Shown here piece after piece: positions 9,569 through 21,623 of a stretch of DNA of 64,000 nt (positions are counted from its first letter, which is position 1; each line of letters starts with the position of its first letter). Source of the stretch: Thermoflexus hugenholtzii. Lineage in GTDB: Bacteria; Chloroflexota; Anaerolineae; Thermoflexales; Thermoflexaceae. The position numbers and the translations under genes were made by a program. The notes beneath the pieces are model-generated. The model had not been told where the DNA came from. It ran no database searches and saw nothing but the letters and a program-made list of their open reading frames with translations. The stretch lies in contig NZ_CP076326.1 of the NCBI RefSeq assembly GCF_018771565.1, positions 1,922,001 to 1,986,000 on the forward strand, in the 5' to 3' direction.

Positions 9569-10891
9569 TCAGGGACCCGGGGGCTCCCACCGGCCCAGGA
9601 CGAGGGAGACGTTGTGGCCGCCGAAGCCGAAGGCGTTGACCAGGGCATGGCGCACCCGGGCAGCTCGAGCCATGTTGGGGACGTAATCCAGGTCGCACTC
9701 GGGATCGGGGGTTTCGTAATTGATGGTGGGGTGGATCACCCCGTGGACCAGGGTGAGGGCGGCGGCGATGGCCCCCAGGGCGCCCGCCGCGCCCATGGTG
9801 TGGCCGATCATCGACTTGGTGGCGCTGATCGGGATACGGTAGGCGTGCTCCCCGAAGACCTGCTTGATGGCCGCCGTCTCGATCGGATCGTTGAGCCGCG
9901 TGGAGGTCCCGTGGGCGTTGATGTAATCGATGTCCTCGGGGCCCAGGCCGGCGTCCTGCAGGGCCCAGCGCATCGCCCGGGCGGCCCCCGCGCCGTCCGG
10001 CTCCGGGGCGGCCACGTGGTGGGCGTCGGCGGCGTTGCCGTAGCCCAGGACCTCGGCGTAGATCCGGGCGCCCCGGGCCCGGGCGTGGGAGAGCCGCTCC
10101 AGCACCACGATGCCGGCCCCCTCCGCGTAGACGAAGCCGTCGCGGTGGGCATCGAAGGGGCGGCTGGCCCGCTCGGGCTCCTCGTTGCGGGTGGAGAGGG
10201 CGCGCATGGCGGCGAAGCCGGCGATGGCGAAGTCGGTGATCAGGGCCTCCACCCCGCCGCAGATCACCACATCGGCGATCCCCCGGCGGATCCATTCCGC
10301 GGCCTCGCCGATGGCCTGAGCCCCGGTGGCGCAGGCGGCGGCCACGGTCGCGATGGGGCCCCTCGCCCCGAAATACACGCTGACGTGGTGGCTGGGCATG
10401 TTGGGGATGGAGGCCACCAGGGCGAAGGGGCTCACCCGGGACAGCCCGTGGGTGCGGAAGATCTGGATCTGGCGGTCGGCCACCTCGTAGCCCCCCATCC
10501 CGACCCCGATCAGCGTCCCCACCCGCTCCGGATCCGGGAAGCCATCGAAGCCCGCGTCCCGCACCGCCTCCCACGCCGCCACCACGGCGAACTGGGAGCA
10601 GCGGGCCATGCGGCGGGCCTCCTTCGGGGAGAGGACGACCGTGGGGTCGAAGCCCTTCACCTCCCCCGCGATGCGGACCGGGAGGCCGGAGGCGTCGAAC
10701 TGGGTGATGGGGCCGATGCCGGAGCGGCCGGCGATCAGGCCCTCCCAGAACGAACGGACATCCAGGCTGAGGGGGGAAAGGGCCCCCATCCCGGTGATCA
10801 CCACCCGCCGGTCCTCCGGGCGGGCGGCGGATGGACTCCGCGGCGCGGGGTTCTGATGCCGGTCGCTCTTGGGAGGGGGGTCCGAGCTCAT
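9569..10891 (-). CDS. fabF: beta-ketoacyl-[acyl-carrier-protein] synthase II
   Basis: FabF condenses malonyl-ACP with acyl-ACP in fatty acid elongation. The catalytic triad is visible: Cys187 in VAAACATGAQAIG, His327 in NAHGTSTRLND and His364 in MIGHTMGAAGALG. The core begins RRVVITGMGALSPLS at about residue 28. The first 27 residues are Pro/Ser rich and absent from most FabF proteins, so a later start is possible, although no better site was seen; GAGGGG precedes the ATG. No other fab genes or acyl carrier protein are adjacent. Confidence 0.93.
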   Translation of the reverse strand: MSSDPPPKSDRHQNPAPRSPSAARPEDRRVVITGMGALSPLSLDVRSFWEGLIAGRSGIGPITQFDASGLPVRIAGEVKGFDPTVVLSPKEARRMARCSQFAVVAAWEAVRDAGFDGFPDPERVGTLIGVGMGGYEVADRQIQIFRTHGLSRVSPFALVASIPNMPSHHVSVYFGARGPIATVAAACATGAQAIGEAAEWIRRGIADVVICGGVEALITDFAIAGFAAMRALSTRNEEPERASRPFDAHRDGFVYAEGAGIVVLERLSHARARGARIYAEVLGYGNAADAHHVAAPEPDGAGAARAMRWALQDAGLGPEDIDYINAHGTSTRLNDPIETAAIKQVFGEHAYRIPISATKSMIGHTMGAAGALGAIAAALTLVHGVIHPTINYETPDPECDLDYVPNMARAARVRHALVNAFGFGGHNVSLVLGRWEPPGP

Positions 10892-10919
10892 GAGGATTTC
10901 CCCTCAAGCCATCGGATCG

Positions 10920-10978
10920 GGACAGCTGCTCGCAGTTGTCCTACAAGGCGGCCAGGCCGGACAAAATCGGGACGCACT
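10920..10978. repeat. dispersed palindromic repeat, family A (variant)
   Basis: The stretch contains GACAGCTGCTCGCAGTTGTC, a variant of the core palindrome seen elsewhere as GTAGGACAACTGC / GCAGTTGTCCTAC, followed by GGCGGCCAGGCCGGAC and AAAATCGGGAC. It lies between fabF and the small winged-helix gene. The same outer ATCGGGAC pieces recur at 11512-11591, 55134-55184 and 61516-61565. Confidence 0.65.
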
Positions 10979-11061
10979 CGTCGGATCGGGTCCTGCGAGA
11001 ACTCATCGCCCCCGGGCCATCCGAGCCTGACGCGCTCCGGGCCGGCGGATCCGTGGGGTCC

Positions 11062-11304
11062 CTACGAGAGGCGTCGAAGCTGCTCTCGCCCTCGGGCGGT
11101 GAGAGCGACCAGCGGCCCACCCCGGACGTTCCGGAGCTCGATCAGCCCTTCCGCTTCCAGTTCCTCCAGGACCGGGCGGATCTCATCGACAAACGATAGG
11201 GTGAGGGCGGCCAGCTCGATGGGCAGGGCCGCTCCCCGGCGCTGCAGAGCCTGCAGGATCTCCCGACGCAAACGGTTGCGCAGGGCAGAGGTCTGGGCGG
11301 ACAT
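11062..11304 (-). CDS. small winged-helix DNA-binding protein
   Basis: The product is 80 residues long and consists almost entirely of a winged-helix fold: helix LRREILQALQRRG, helix IELAALTL, recognition-type helix EIRPVLEELEAEGLIELR, and wing GGPLVALTARGREQL. It resembles MarR or PadR-like stand-alone regulators. The start at 11304 is chosen over a much longer frame that would run through a repeat. Targets are unknown; it is transcribed away from the large NTPase gene at 11672. Confidence 0.7.
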   Translation of the reverse strand: MSAQTSALRNRLRREILQALQRRGAALPIELAALTLSFVDEIRPVLEELEAEGLIELRNVRGGPLVALTARGREQLRRLS

Positions 11305-11511
11305 GGCATCCACGCATCCTCGGCTTGGGCAACGCCCGCGGTTGCCCCATGCCTCATTGTAACGAAGGGCGAGGGGCCCGGCAATCCCGATGGCGAGAAA
11401 GCAAGACGGGTCTCGGGATCGTGAGAAGCCTCGATACGGGCATGACCCTGCCGGCCCGGCCCGAGCCGGCGGGGAGGCGATCGGATCGGCGGGAGGCGGA
11501 GGAACGAAGCG

Positions 11512-11591
11512 GGGTGTGTCCCAATTTTGTCGGGCCTGGCCGCTTTGTAGGACAACTGCGAGCAGTTGTCCTACAATTCTGGGACACACCC
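11512..11591. repeat. nested dispersed palindrome, family A
   Basis: Outer arms GGGTGTGTCCCA (11512-11523) and TGGGACACACCC (11580-11591) are perfectly complementary. Nested inside is TGTAGGACAACTGC-GA-GCAGTTGTCCTACA (11546-11575), with 14-base perfect arms. The structure resembles a miniature inverted-repeat element or a double REP unit. It lies in the gap between the winged-helix gene and the NTPase promoter, and this 367-base gap holds nothing else but that promoter. Confidence 0.8.
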
Positions 11592-11606
11592 ACGAAGCGG
11601 TGAGGT

Positions 11607-11635
11607 TTGACCGGGGGAAGGGAAGCCCCTACAAT
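11607..11635 (+). promoter_or_regulatory. sigma70-type promoter for the NTPase-TPR gene
   Basis: TTGACC at 11607-11612 and TACAAT at 11630-11635 are separated by 17 bases, a near-consensus housekeeping promoter. It lies about 35 bases before the start codon at 11672. Confidence 0.6.
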
Positions 11636-11671
11636 CGAATCCAAAGGAAAGCCCCGGACGGGGAGGCTCGC

Positions 11672-15859
<4,188 letters not shown>

Positions 15860-15874
15860 ATGGGGCCTCGGGTG

Positions 15875-16915
15875 CCGAATGAATTCGACCGGGGGGCCTT
15901 CGGTCGGCGGTCGGCCTGCGCCGACCGGGAGGGTGTCTTTTGCGTCGGCGAAGGCCGACGCCCGGCGCGCAGCGCCCTGGAAGGCCGATTTCAATCGGCG
16001 TGAAGGCCTCCGGCCGGCGGTCGGCATGCGCGCCGAATGAATTCGGCCTCCAGGGGCCTTCGGCCAACGGTCGGCCTGCGCCGACCGGGAGGTGCCTTTT
16101 GCGTCGGCGAAGGCCGACGCCCGGCGCGGAGCGCCTTGGAAGGCCGATTTCCAATCGGCGTGAAAGCCTGCGCCGACCGGGAGGTGCCTTTTGCGTCGGC
16201 GAAGGCCGACGCCCGGCGCGCAGCGCCTCAGAAGGCCGATTTCCAATCGGCGTGAAAGCCTGCGCCGACCGGGAGGGTGTCTTTTGCGTCGGCGAAGGCC
16301 GACGCCCGGCGCGCAGCGCCTTGGAAGGCCGATTTCCAATCGGCGTGAAAGCCTGCGCCGACCGGGGAGGTGTCTTTTGCGTCGGCGGAGGCCGACGCCC
16401 GGCGCGCAGCGCCTTGGAAGGCCGATTTCAATCGGCGTGAAGGCCTTCGGCCGGCGGTCGGCATGCGCCGACCGGGGAGGTGTCTTTTGCGTCGGCGGAG
16501 GCCGACGCCCGGCGCGCAGCGCCTTGGAAGGCCGATTTCAATCGGCGTGAAGGCCTGCGCCGACCGGGAGGGTGTCTTTTGCGTCGGCGAAGGCCGACGC
16601 CCGGCGCGGAGCGCCTCAGAAGGCCGATTTCCAATCGGCGTGAAAGCCTGCGCCGACCGGGAGGTGCCTTTTGCGTCGGCGAAGGCCGACGCCCGGCGCG
16701 CAGCGCCTTGGAAGGCCGATTTCCAATCGGCGTGAAAGCCTGCGCCGACCGGGAAGGTGTCTCTTGCGTCGGCGGAGGCCGACGCCCGGCGCGCAGCGCC
16801 TTGGAAGGCCGATTTCCAATCGGCGTGAAAGCCTGCGCCGACCGGGAAGGTGTCTCTTGCGTCGGCGGAGGCCGACGCCCGGCGCGCAGCGCCCTGGAAG
16901 GCTGATTTCAATCGG
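15875..16915. repeat. tandem array of ~93-bp hairpin-rich repeat (array 1)
   Basis: About ten units follow the NTPase gene. Each contains GCGTCGGC-GAAG-GCCGACGC, GGCGC-GCA-GCGCC and GCCGATT-TCC-AATCGGC, three consecutive hairpins. The first units are longer and include GCCGAAT/ATTCGGC palindromes. Because 93 is divisible by three and the unit lacks stops, several frames stay open, but the repetitive Arg/Ala/Pro translations have no plausible start or fold. The 1300-base region 15860-17159 holds no gene that I can support; 16916-17159 carries a degraded family B copy and then unstructured sequence. Confidence 0.88.
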
Positions 16916-16990
16916 CAGGAGCGGCTTCAGCCGCGACCACGGCGGGATCGAGAAGACAGGGGTTGCGGTGCGGAAAGCCCTTCCCCCAGA
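16916..16990. repeat. degraded family B repeat
   Basis: AGGAGCGGCTTCAGCCGCGACC is followed by CGGCGGGATCGAGAAGACAG and a GC-rich tail, matching the order of parts in the GTAGGAG family at 20262-20447 and 44440-44966. It abuts array 1, just as another family B copy abuts array 2. Confidence 0.5.
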
Positions 16991-17159
16991 AATGATCGCC
17001 GTTGCCATCGGGACCCCCTCCCCGGAGCGAAGGCGCAGGGCGCAAGAAGGCGCCGCGAGGGGCCGAAAGGGATCCCGACCGGCTGCCCCCGGCAAGCCCC
17101 CGATGGGGCCGAGCCGCCTCATCCGCGTGTTCGCGCCCGATCCGGGAACGGGATGCCCC

Positions 17160-18230
17160 TCAAAGGATCCCCACCTGGCTGTAGTCCCCCAGGGTGAACT
17201 TATAGGCCCGGGGCTTCATGGGGGAGTGGGTGATCACCACCCGCCGGCCGATCAGGCTGTCGGCGATGCGGGGGATGTCCTCGATGCGGCAGTGCTCCAG
17301 GATGATGCTGTGCTCGATCTCGCTGTTGATGATCTCGCAGTGATGATAGATGCTGGTGAAGGGACCGATGTAGCTGTTGATGATGCGGGTGTGCTCGCCG
17401 ATGATGGCCGGCCCGCGGATGCGGCTGTTGATGATCTCCGCCCCCCGCTCGATCACCACCTTCCCCTCCAGGGCCGAGTCCCGATCCACATAGCCCTCCA
17501 CCCGCGGCTCCAGCTCCTCCAGGACCAGGCTGTTGGCCGCCAGCAGGTCGATGGGCTTGCCCGTGTCGATCCACCACCCCGTGTGGATATACGGATAGAC
17601 CTTGTAGCCCTTCTCCACCAGATACTGGATGGCGTCGGTGATCTCCAGCTCGCCCCGCCAGCTGGGGCGGATGGCCTCGACGGCCTCGAAGATCGGCGGC
17701 CGGAAAAGATAGATCCCCACCAGGGCCAGGTTGCTGCGGGGCTCCCGCGGCTTCTCCACCAGCCGGACGATGCGCCCGTCGGCCAGCTCCGCCACGCCAT
17801 AGTGCTGGGGGTCCGGGACCTCCTTGAGGACAATCTGGGCGTCGTAGTCGCTCTCCAGGAACATCCGCACCAGATGGCGGATCCCGCCCTGGATGACGTT
17901 GTCGCCCAAAAACATCACGAAGGGGGTCTGGCCCAGGTAATCCCGGGAGATCTTCACCGCATGGGCCAGGCCCAGGGGAGCCTCCTGGCGGATGTAGGTG
18001 ACCCGCACGCCCCAGCGGCTCCCATCCCCCACCGCCGCCATCACCTCCGGGGCGGTGTCCCCCACCACGATCCCGATGTCGGTGATCCCCGCGTCTCTCA
18101 CCGTCTCGATCACCCGGAAGAGCACCGGCTTGTTGGCGATGGGGAGCAGCTGCTTGGCGCTGGTGAAGGTCAGGGGGTAAAGGCGGGTCCCCTTCCCCCC
18201 GCTCAGGATCAGCGCTTTGATCCCGCTCAT
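17160..18230 (-). CDS. glucose-1-phosphate thymidylyltransferase, long (RmlA-long) form
   Basis: The enzyme joins a sugar 1-phosphate to dTTP to make dTDP-glucose for deoxysugar synthesis. LILSGGKGTRLYPLTF at the N-terminus is the nucleotide and pyrophosphate loop; MFLGDNVIQGG and LVEKPREP are further family blocks. The C-terminal third has hexapeptide left-handed beta-helix repeats (VVIERGAEIINSRIRGPAII), which marks the 350-residue long form rather than short RmlA. The ATG at 18230 follows GGAGGGGAAGG; an upstream in-frame ATG would overlap the kinase-like gene. It is the last gene of the polysaccharide set. UTP specificity cannot be excluded. Confidence 0.85.
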   Translation of the reverse strand: MSGIKALILSGGKGTRLYPLTFTSAKQLLPIANKPVLFRVIETVRDAGITDIGIVVGDTAPEVMAAVGDGSRWGVRVTYIRQEAPLGLAHAVKISRDYLGQTPFVMFLGDNVIQGGIRHLVRMFLESDYDAQIVLKEVPDPQHYGVAELADGRIVRLVEKPREPRSNLALVGIYLFRPPIFEAVEAIRPSWRGELEITDAIQYLVEKGYKVYPYIHTGWWIDTGKPIDLLAANSLVLEELEPRVEGYVDRDSALEGKVVIERGAEIINSRIRGPAIIGEHTRIINSYIGPFTSIYHHCEIINSEIEHSIILEHCRIEDIPRIADSLIGRRVVITHSPMKPRAYKFTLGDYSQVGIL

Positions 18231-18265
18231 CCTTCCCCTCCCGGTTTTGATGTTTTCGAAATCGC

Positions 18266-18868
18266 TCACCGCTGCAGGACCACGCCCAGGATGGGAATAT
18301 GAAGCCGCTCCAGGGCCTCCCGGGCGCGGAGCAGGTCGGCCCGATGGGTGCGGCGGGCGCGGACGATCAGGAGGGCCCCGTCACAATGCTCCGCCAGGGC
18401 CAGGGTTCGGCTGGAGCGCTGGGGCGCGGGGGCGCAGATCAGGATGCGCTCGGCCCGCCGCCGGAGGGCCTGCAGGAGCTCCCCGGCCCGACGGGCCGGC
18501 AGGGCGGCCGGAGGCGGCTCCGCGGCGCCGGCCGGCAGCAGCCACAACCCCAGGACCCCCGTGGACATCAGGCTGGCGTCGATGGATCCGCCCCCCTCGC
18601 CGATCAGGGCGGCCAGCCCGGAGACGGGGGAGAGGCCGAACCGTCGGTGCAGCCCCGGGCGCTCCAGGTCCGCGTCCACCAGAAGGGTCTGACGGCCGGC
18701 CTCGGCGAAGGCGATGGCCAGATGGGCCGCCACGGCGTCGGCAGCCTCCCCCGGGGAGGCGGGGGCCAGAAGCAGCGCCTGCAGCGGATGCTCCAGCCGC
18801 AGGGCCTCCAGGTTCATCCGCAGGATGCGATACGCCTCGGCGACGGGTTGCGGGAGCGGCCGTTCCAT
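18266..18868 (-). CDS. BY-kinase-like (CpsD/CapB family) protein with lost P-loop
   Basis: The 200-residue protein aligns with the cytoplasmic ATPase of bacterial tyrosine kinases that work with Wzz proteins: EAYRILRMNLEAL at the start, then LLVDADLERPGLHRRFG (Walker A' and substrate region) and GLAALIGE. The Walker A position reads APASPGEAADAVAAHLA, without the GK[ST] needed for ATP, and there is no C-terminal Tyr cluster. It is therefore probably a non-catalytic regulator of polymer length. It lies 13 bases after the duplicated Wzz gene in the same direction. Confidence 0.75.
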   Translation of the reverse strand: MERPLPQPVAEAYRILRMNLEALRLEHPLQALLLAPASPGEAADAVAAHLAIAFAEAGRQTLLVDADLERPGLHRRFGLSPVSGLAALIGEGGGSIDASLMSTGVLGLWLLPAGAAEPPPAALPARRAGELLQALRRRAERILICAPAPQRSSRTLALAEHCDGALLIVRARRTHRADLLRAREALERLHIPILGVVLQR

Positions 18869-18881
18869 GCGGGAGCCTCCC

Positions 18882-20183
18882 CTATGGCCGGGAGGTCGGG
18901 CCGGGGATCGGTCCGGGGAGGCGGGCGGCCGCCGGGGCCGCCATCCACCGGCGCAGGTTTTCCAGGCCCTCCTGGAAGAACATCACCCCCAGCCCGAGGG
19001 CGAACCCCAGCAGCCCGCCGATGGCGACGTTCACCCGCGTCTGGGGCCGAAACCGGGTGTAAATCGGCTCGTCCACCAGGAGGGCGTCGATCCGATCCTC
19101 CTGGCGGAGCTTCTTGTTCTCGCTCCGCCGCCACTCGACGAACTGCTCCGCCCACCGCTTGGCGATCCGCTTCGCCAGCTCGCCGTCAGGGGCCCGGACC
19201 TCCAGGCGGATCACCATGCTGCGCTCGTCCAGGGAGAGGGACATGTTCCGCCGCAGCGCTTCGGGGGCCATCGTCAGCCCCAGCTCCTGGATCACCCGGC
19301 GCGCCGAGGGCTGATCGGGATGATCGCCCCCGTAGACGCTGGAGAGGATCGCCAGGTAGCTGTTGAGCAGGGTTTTGGCCGCCTGGCTCTGGCCGAAGTC
19401 CGGCCGGGCCGGCTGCACGGCGATGGTCGCCACCGCCCGATACATCGGCGTCTGCAGCCGGCTGAAGACGAAAGCGGCTCCGGCGGCCAGCACGGGGAAG
19501 GCCACCAGGGCCCAGCCCCGCCGGCGCAGCAACCGGAGGTAGTGCTGGAGGAGCAACCACTGTTCGGAGGCCCGGGCGGCCCCCAGCTCCAGCCATCCGG
19601 CCAGCAAGGCCAGGGCCCCGCCCAGCACCAGCCCCAGCACGGCTCCGGCCGCCACGTTGAACGTCGTCTGGGGGCGGAACCGGCCGGCGACCGGCTGATC
19701 CACCAGCAGGGCGTCGATCTGATCCTCCTGGCGCAATCGCTGGTTCTCCGTGCGTCGCCATTCGACGAACAGCTCCGCCCACGTGCGGGCGATCTGTTGG
19801 GCCACCTCCGGGGCGTAAGAGCGGACCTCCAGCTCGATGAGCAGGCTGCGCTCGTCGGCGGAGAAGATGGCGCTCCGCTTCAGCTGCTCGGGCGTCATGT
19901 CCAGCTGCAGGGTCTGGATCACGCGGCTGGCGGAGGGCTGGTGGAGATCCCCTCCGCCGTAGGTGCTGGACATGATCTGCACGTAGCTGCTGAGCAGGGT
20001 TTTGGCCGCCTGGCTCTGGCCGAAGTCCGGCCGGGCCGGCTGCACGGCGATCGTCGCCACCGCCCGGTAAACCGGCGTCTGCAGCCGGCTGAAGACGAAG
20101 GCGCTCAGGGCAGTGGCTCCGGCCAGGACCGGGATCAGCCAGCCCCATCGGCGCAGGATGTAGATCAGATCCCACAGATTCAT
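18882..20183 (-). CDS. tandem-duplicated Wzz chain-length determinant protein
   Basis: The 433-residue protein contains two complete Wzz-type modules in a row, each with an N-terminal and a C-terminal membrane segment, giving about four membrane spans. Each module has a FSRLQTP(V/M)YRAVATIAVQP segment followed by PARPDFGQSQAAKTLL and later VEWRR(T/S)EN(Q/K)(R/K)LRQED. The copies are offset by 627 bases (209 codons), and about 110 bases of DNA are almost identical. Wzz proteins set polysaccharide chain length in the inner membrane. The start at 20183 (MNLWDLIYILRRWGW) is chosen because Wzz proteins begin with this segment; the longer frame crosses a repeat. Confidence 0.85.
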   Translation of the reverse strand: MNLWDLIYILRRWGWLIPVLAGATALSAFVFSRLQTPVYRAVATIAVQPARPDFGQSQAAKTLLSSYVQIMSSTYGGGDLHQPSASRVIQTLQLDMTPEQLKRSAIFSADERSLLIELEVRSYAPEVAQQIARTWAELFVEWRRTENQRLRQEDQIDALLVDQPVAGRFRPQTTFNVAAGAVLGLVLGGALALLAGWLELGAARASEQWLLLQHYLRLLRRRGWALVAFPVLAAGAAFVFSRLQTPMYRAVATIAVQPARPDFGQSQAAKTLLNSYLAILSSVYGGDHPDQPSARRVIQELGLTMAPEALRRNMSLSLDERSMVIRLEVRAPDGELAKRIAKRWAEQFVEWRRSENKKLRQEDRIDALLVDEPIYTRFRPQTRVNVAIGGLLGFALGLGVMFFQEGLENLRRWMAAPAAARLPGPIPGPTSRP

Positions 20184-20261
20184 CGATCCGCCAACCTCAC
20201 CGAAGGGATGCGCTTCCGATCGTTTGCGCCGGCCCGACATCGGCCGGGATGAAAACCTCAT

Positions 20262-20447
20262 CGCAGGAGGGGCTTCAGCCCCGAACCGGCGCCTCAATGG
20301 CAACGGCGATCATTCCTGAGGGAAAGGCCTTCCGCCCGCAACCCCTGCCTTCTTCGATCCCACAAGGGGTCGCATTGAAAGCCGTTCCTGGAGCCCAAAC
20401 CCCTTCTCCTCGATCCCGCCGTGGTCGCGGCGAAAGCCGCTCCTACC
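20262..20447. repeat. family B repeat cluster
   Basis: Copies with CAGGAGGGGCTTCAGCCCC at the left and GCGAAAGCCGCTCCTAC at the right enclose GATCATTCCTGAGGGAAAGG-like and TTCTTCGATCCCACAAGG-like segments. It lies between the Wzz gene and array 2; the 750-base stretch 20184-20936 holds only repeats. Confidence 0.6.
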
Positions 20448-20936
20448 GATTGAAATCGGCCTTCCAAGGCGCCGCGCGCCGGGCGTCGGCCTTCGCCGAC
20501 GCAAAAGGCACCTTCCCGGTCGGCGCAGGCCGACCGTCGGCCGAAGGCCCCTGGAGGCCGAATTCATTCGGCGCACATGCCGACCGCCGGCCGAAGGCTG
20601 TTGCGCCGATTGGAAATCGGCCTTCCCAGGCGCTCTCGCGCCGGGCGTCGGCCTCCGCCGACGCAAAGAGCGCTTTCCCGGTCGGCGCAGGCCGACCGTT
20701 GGCCGAAGGCCCCTGGAGGCCGAATTCATTCGGCGCACAGGCCAACCCCCGACCGTAGGCTTTCGCGCCGATTGAAATCGGCCTCTCAAGGCGCTGACGC
20801 GCCGGGCGTCGGCCTCCGCCGACGCAAAAGACACCCTCCCGGTCGGCGCAGGCCGACCGCCGGCCGAAGGCCCCTGGAGGCCGAATTCATTCGGCGCGCA
20901 TGCCGACCGCCGGCCGAAGGCCTCCCCCGGTCGAGT
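20448..20936. repeat. inverted, shorter copy of the 93-bp repeat array (array 2)
   Basis: About three long units carry GCGTCGGC/GCCGACGC hairpins in the opposite orientation to array 1, alternating with GCCGAATTCATTCGGC palindromes and a repeated segment starting GGCCGAAGGCCCCTGGAGG. Together with array 1 it forms a large inverted repeat around the three genes at 17160-20183. Confidence 0.85.
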
Positions 20937-21623
20937 TCATTCGGCGCCCCGCTCCCCTCCTTTCGGGATCTCCCCCAGGACCCGCAGGCCCAGCCGCTCC
21001 ACGTCCCGGCGATCCCAGATCCGCGGATCGGTGAAATCGGCCAGGAAAGCCAGGGTCAGCCCCAGCAGGAGCCCCAGGGCGATCCGGAAGAGCCCCTCCA
21101 GGCGGGCGCGCAGGGAGGGAGCCGTCGGCGAGGCCACCGGGACGTCCAGCGGCGTGAGGATCCCTGTCCCCACCGCCTGGGGCCACACCCGGCCCACCTC
21201 CTCGCGGGCCACCCGGGCCGCCGCCTGCGCGATGGCCTCGGCCGTCTTGGGATCCGGGGCCGTGACATACAGGACCACCAGGGAGCGCTGGTAATCCGTG
21301 GCGATCGCTCCCTGAACGGCGGGCGCGGGGAGCGCGGGGCCTTGCCCGGAAAGGACCGCCGCCACCCGTTCCGCGAAATCCCGGCTGCGCATCCAGGCCG
21401 AGGCGGCGGCGGCCAGGTATTCGCTGGACAGCCACCGATAGTAGCCGTCGTAATCATAGTCGGCCGGCTGTCCCGGCCGAACTCCCACGGCGAAGCGGAT
21501 GGATGCCTGATACGCCGGCGGGGCGGGGCGGGCGAAGGCCGCCGCCAGCACCCCCATGGCCGTGGGGATCAGGGCCAGCCATCCCCAGCGCTTCAGGACA
21601 CGGGCCAGATCTTCCAGCGTCAT
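20937..21623 (-). CDS. Wzz-like polysaccharide co-polymerase protein
   Basis: The 228-residue protein begins MTLEDLARVLKRWGWLALIP, with a first membrane segment at about residues 14-32, a long periplasmic region (SIRFAVGVRPG onward) and a second membrane segment, FRIALGLLLGLTLAFLADF, near residue 195. The C-terminus after DPRIWDRRDVERLGLRVLG resembles the link that joins Wzz to BY-kinases. It is a divergent single-module relative of the duplicated Wzz gene. Its ATG overlaps the stop of the upstream GT4 gene (ATGA). Its stop lies at the very edge of array 2. Confidence 0.72.
   Translation of the reverse strand: MTLEDLARVLKRWGWLALIPTAMGVLAAAFARPAPPAYQASIRFAVGVRPGQPADYDYDGYYRWLSSEYLAAAASAWMRSRDFAERVAAVLSGQGPALPAPAVQGAIATDYQRSLVVLYVTAPDPKTAEAIAQAAARVAREEVGRVWPQAVGTGILTPLDVPVASPTAPSLRARLEGLFRIALGLLLGLTLAFLADFTDPRIWDRRDVERLGLRVLGEIPKGGERGAE

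Noticed and set aside
9413-11362. Long plus-strand open frame opposite fabF and its neighbours
   Set aside because: It is antisense to fabF, which has the full catalytic triad; the frame is a GC-content artefact.
15875-16911. Several long overlapping reading frames in the 93-bp array, on both strands, giving Arg/Ala/Pro-rich repeat proteins
   Set aside because: The unit length is a multiple of three and has no stop codons, so open frames arise automatically. There is no credible start and no recognisable fold; the stems are what is preserved.
15875-16915. Could the array be a CRISPR?
   Set aside because: Units are contiguous and near identical over their full length with no unique spacers, and no cas genes are present.
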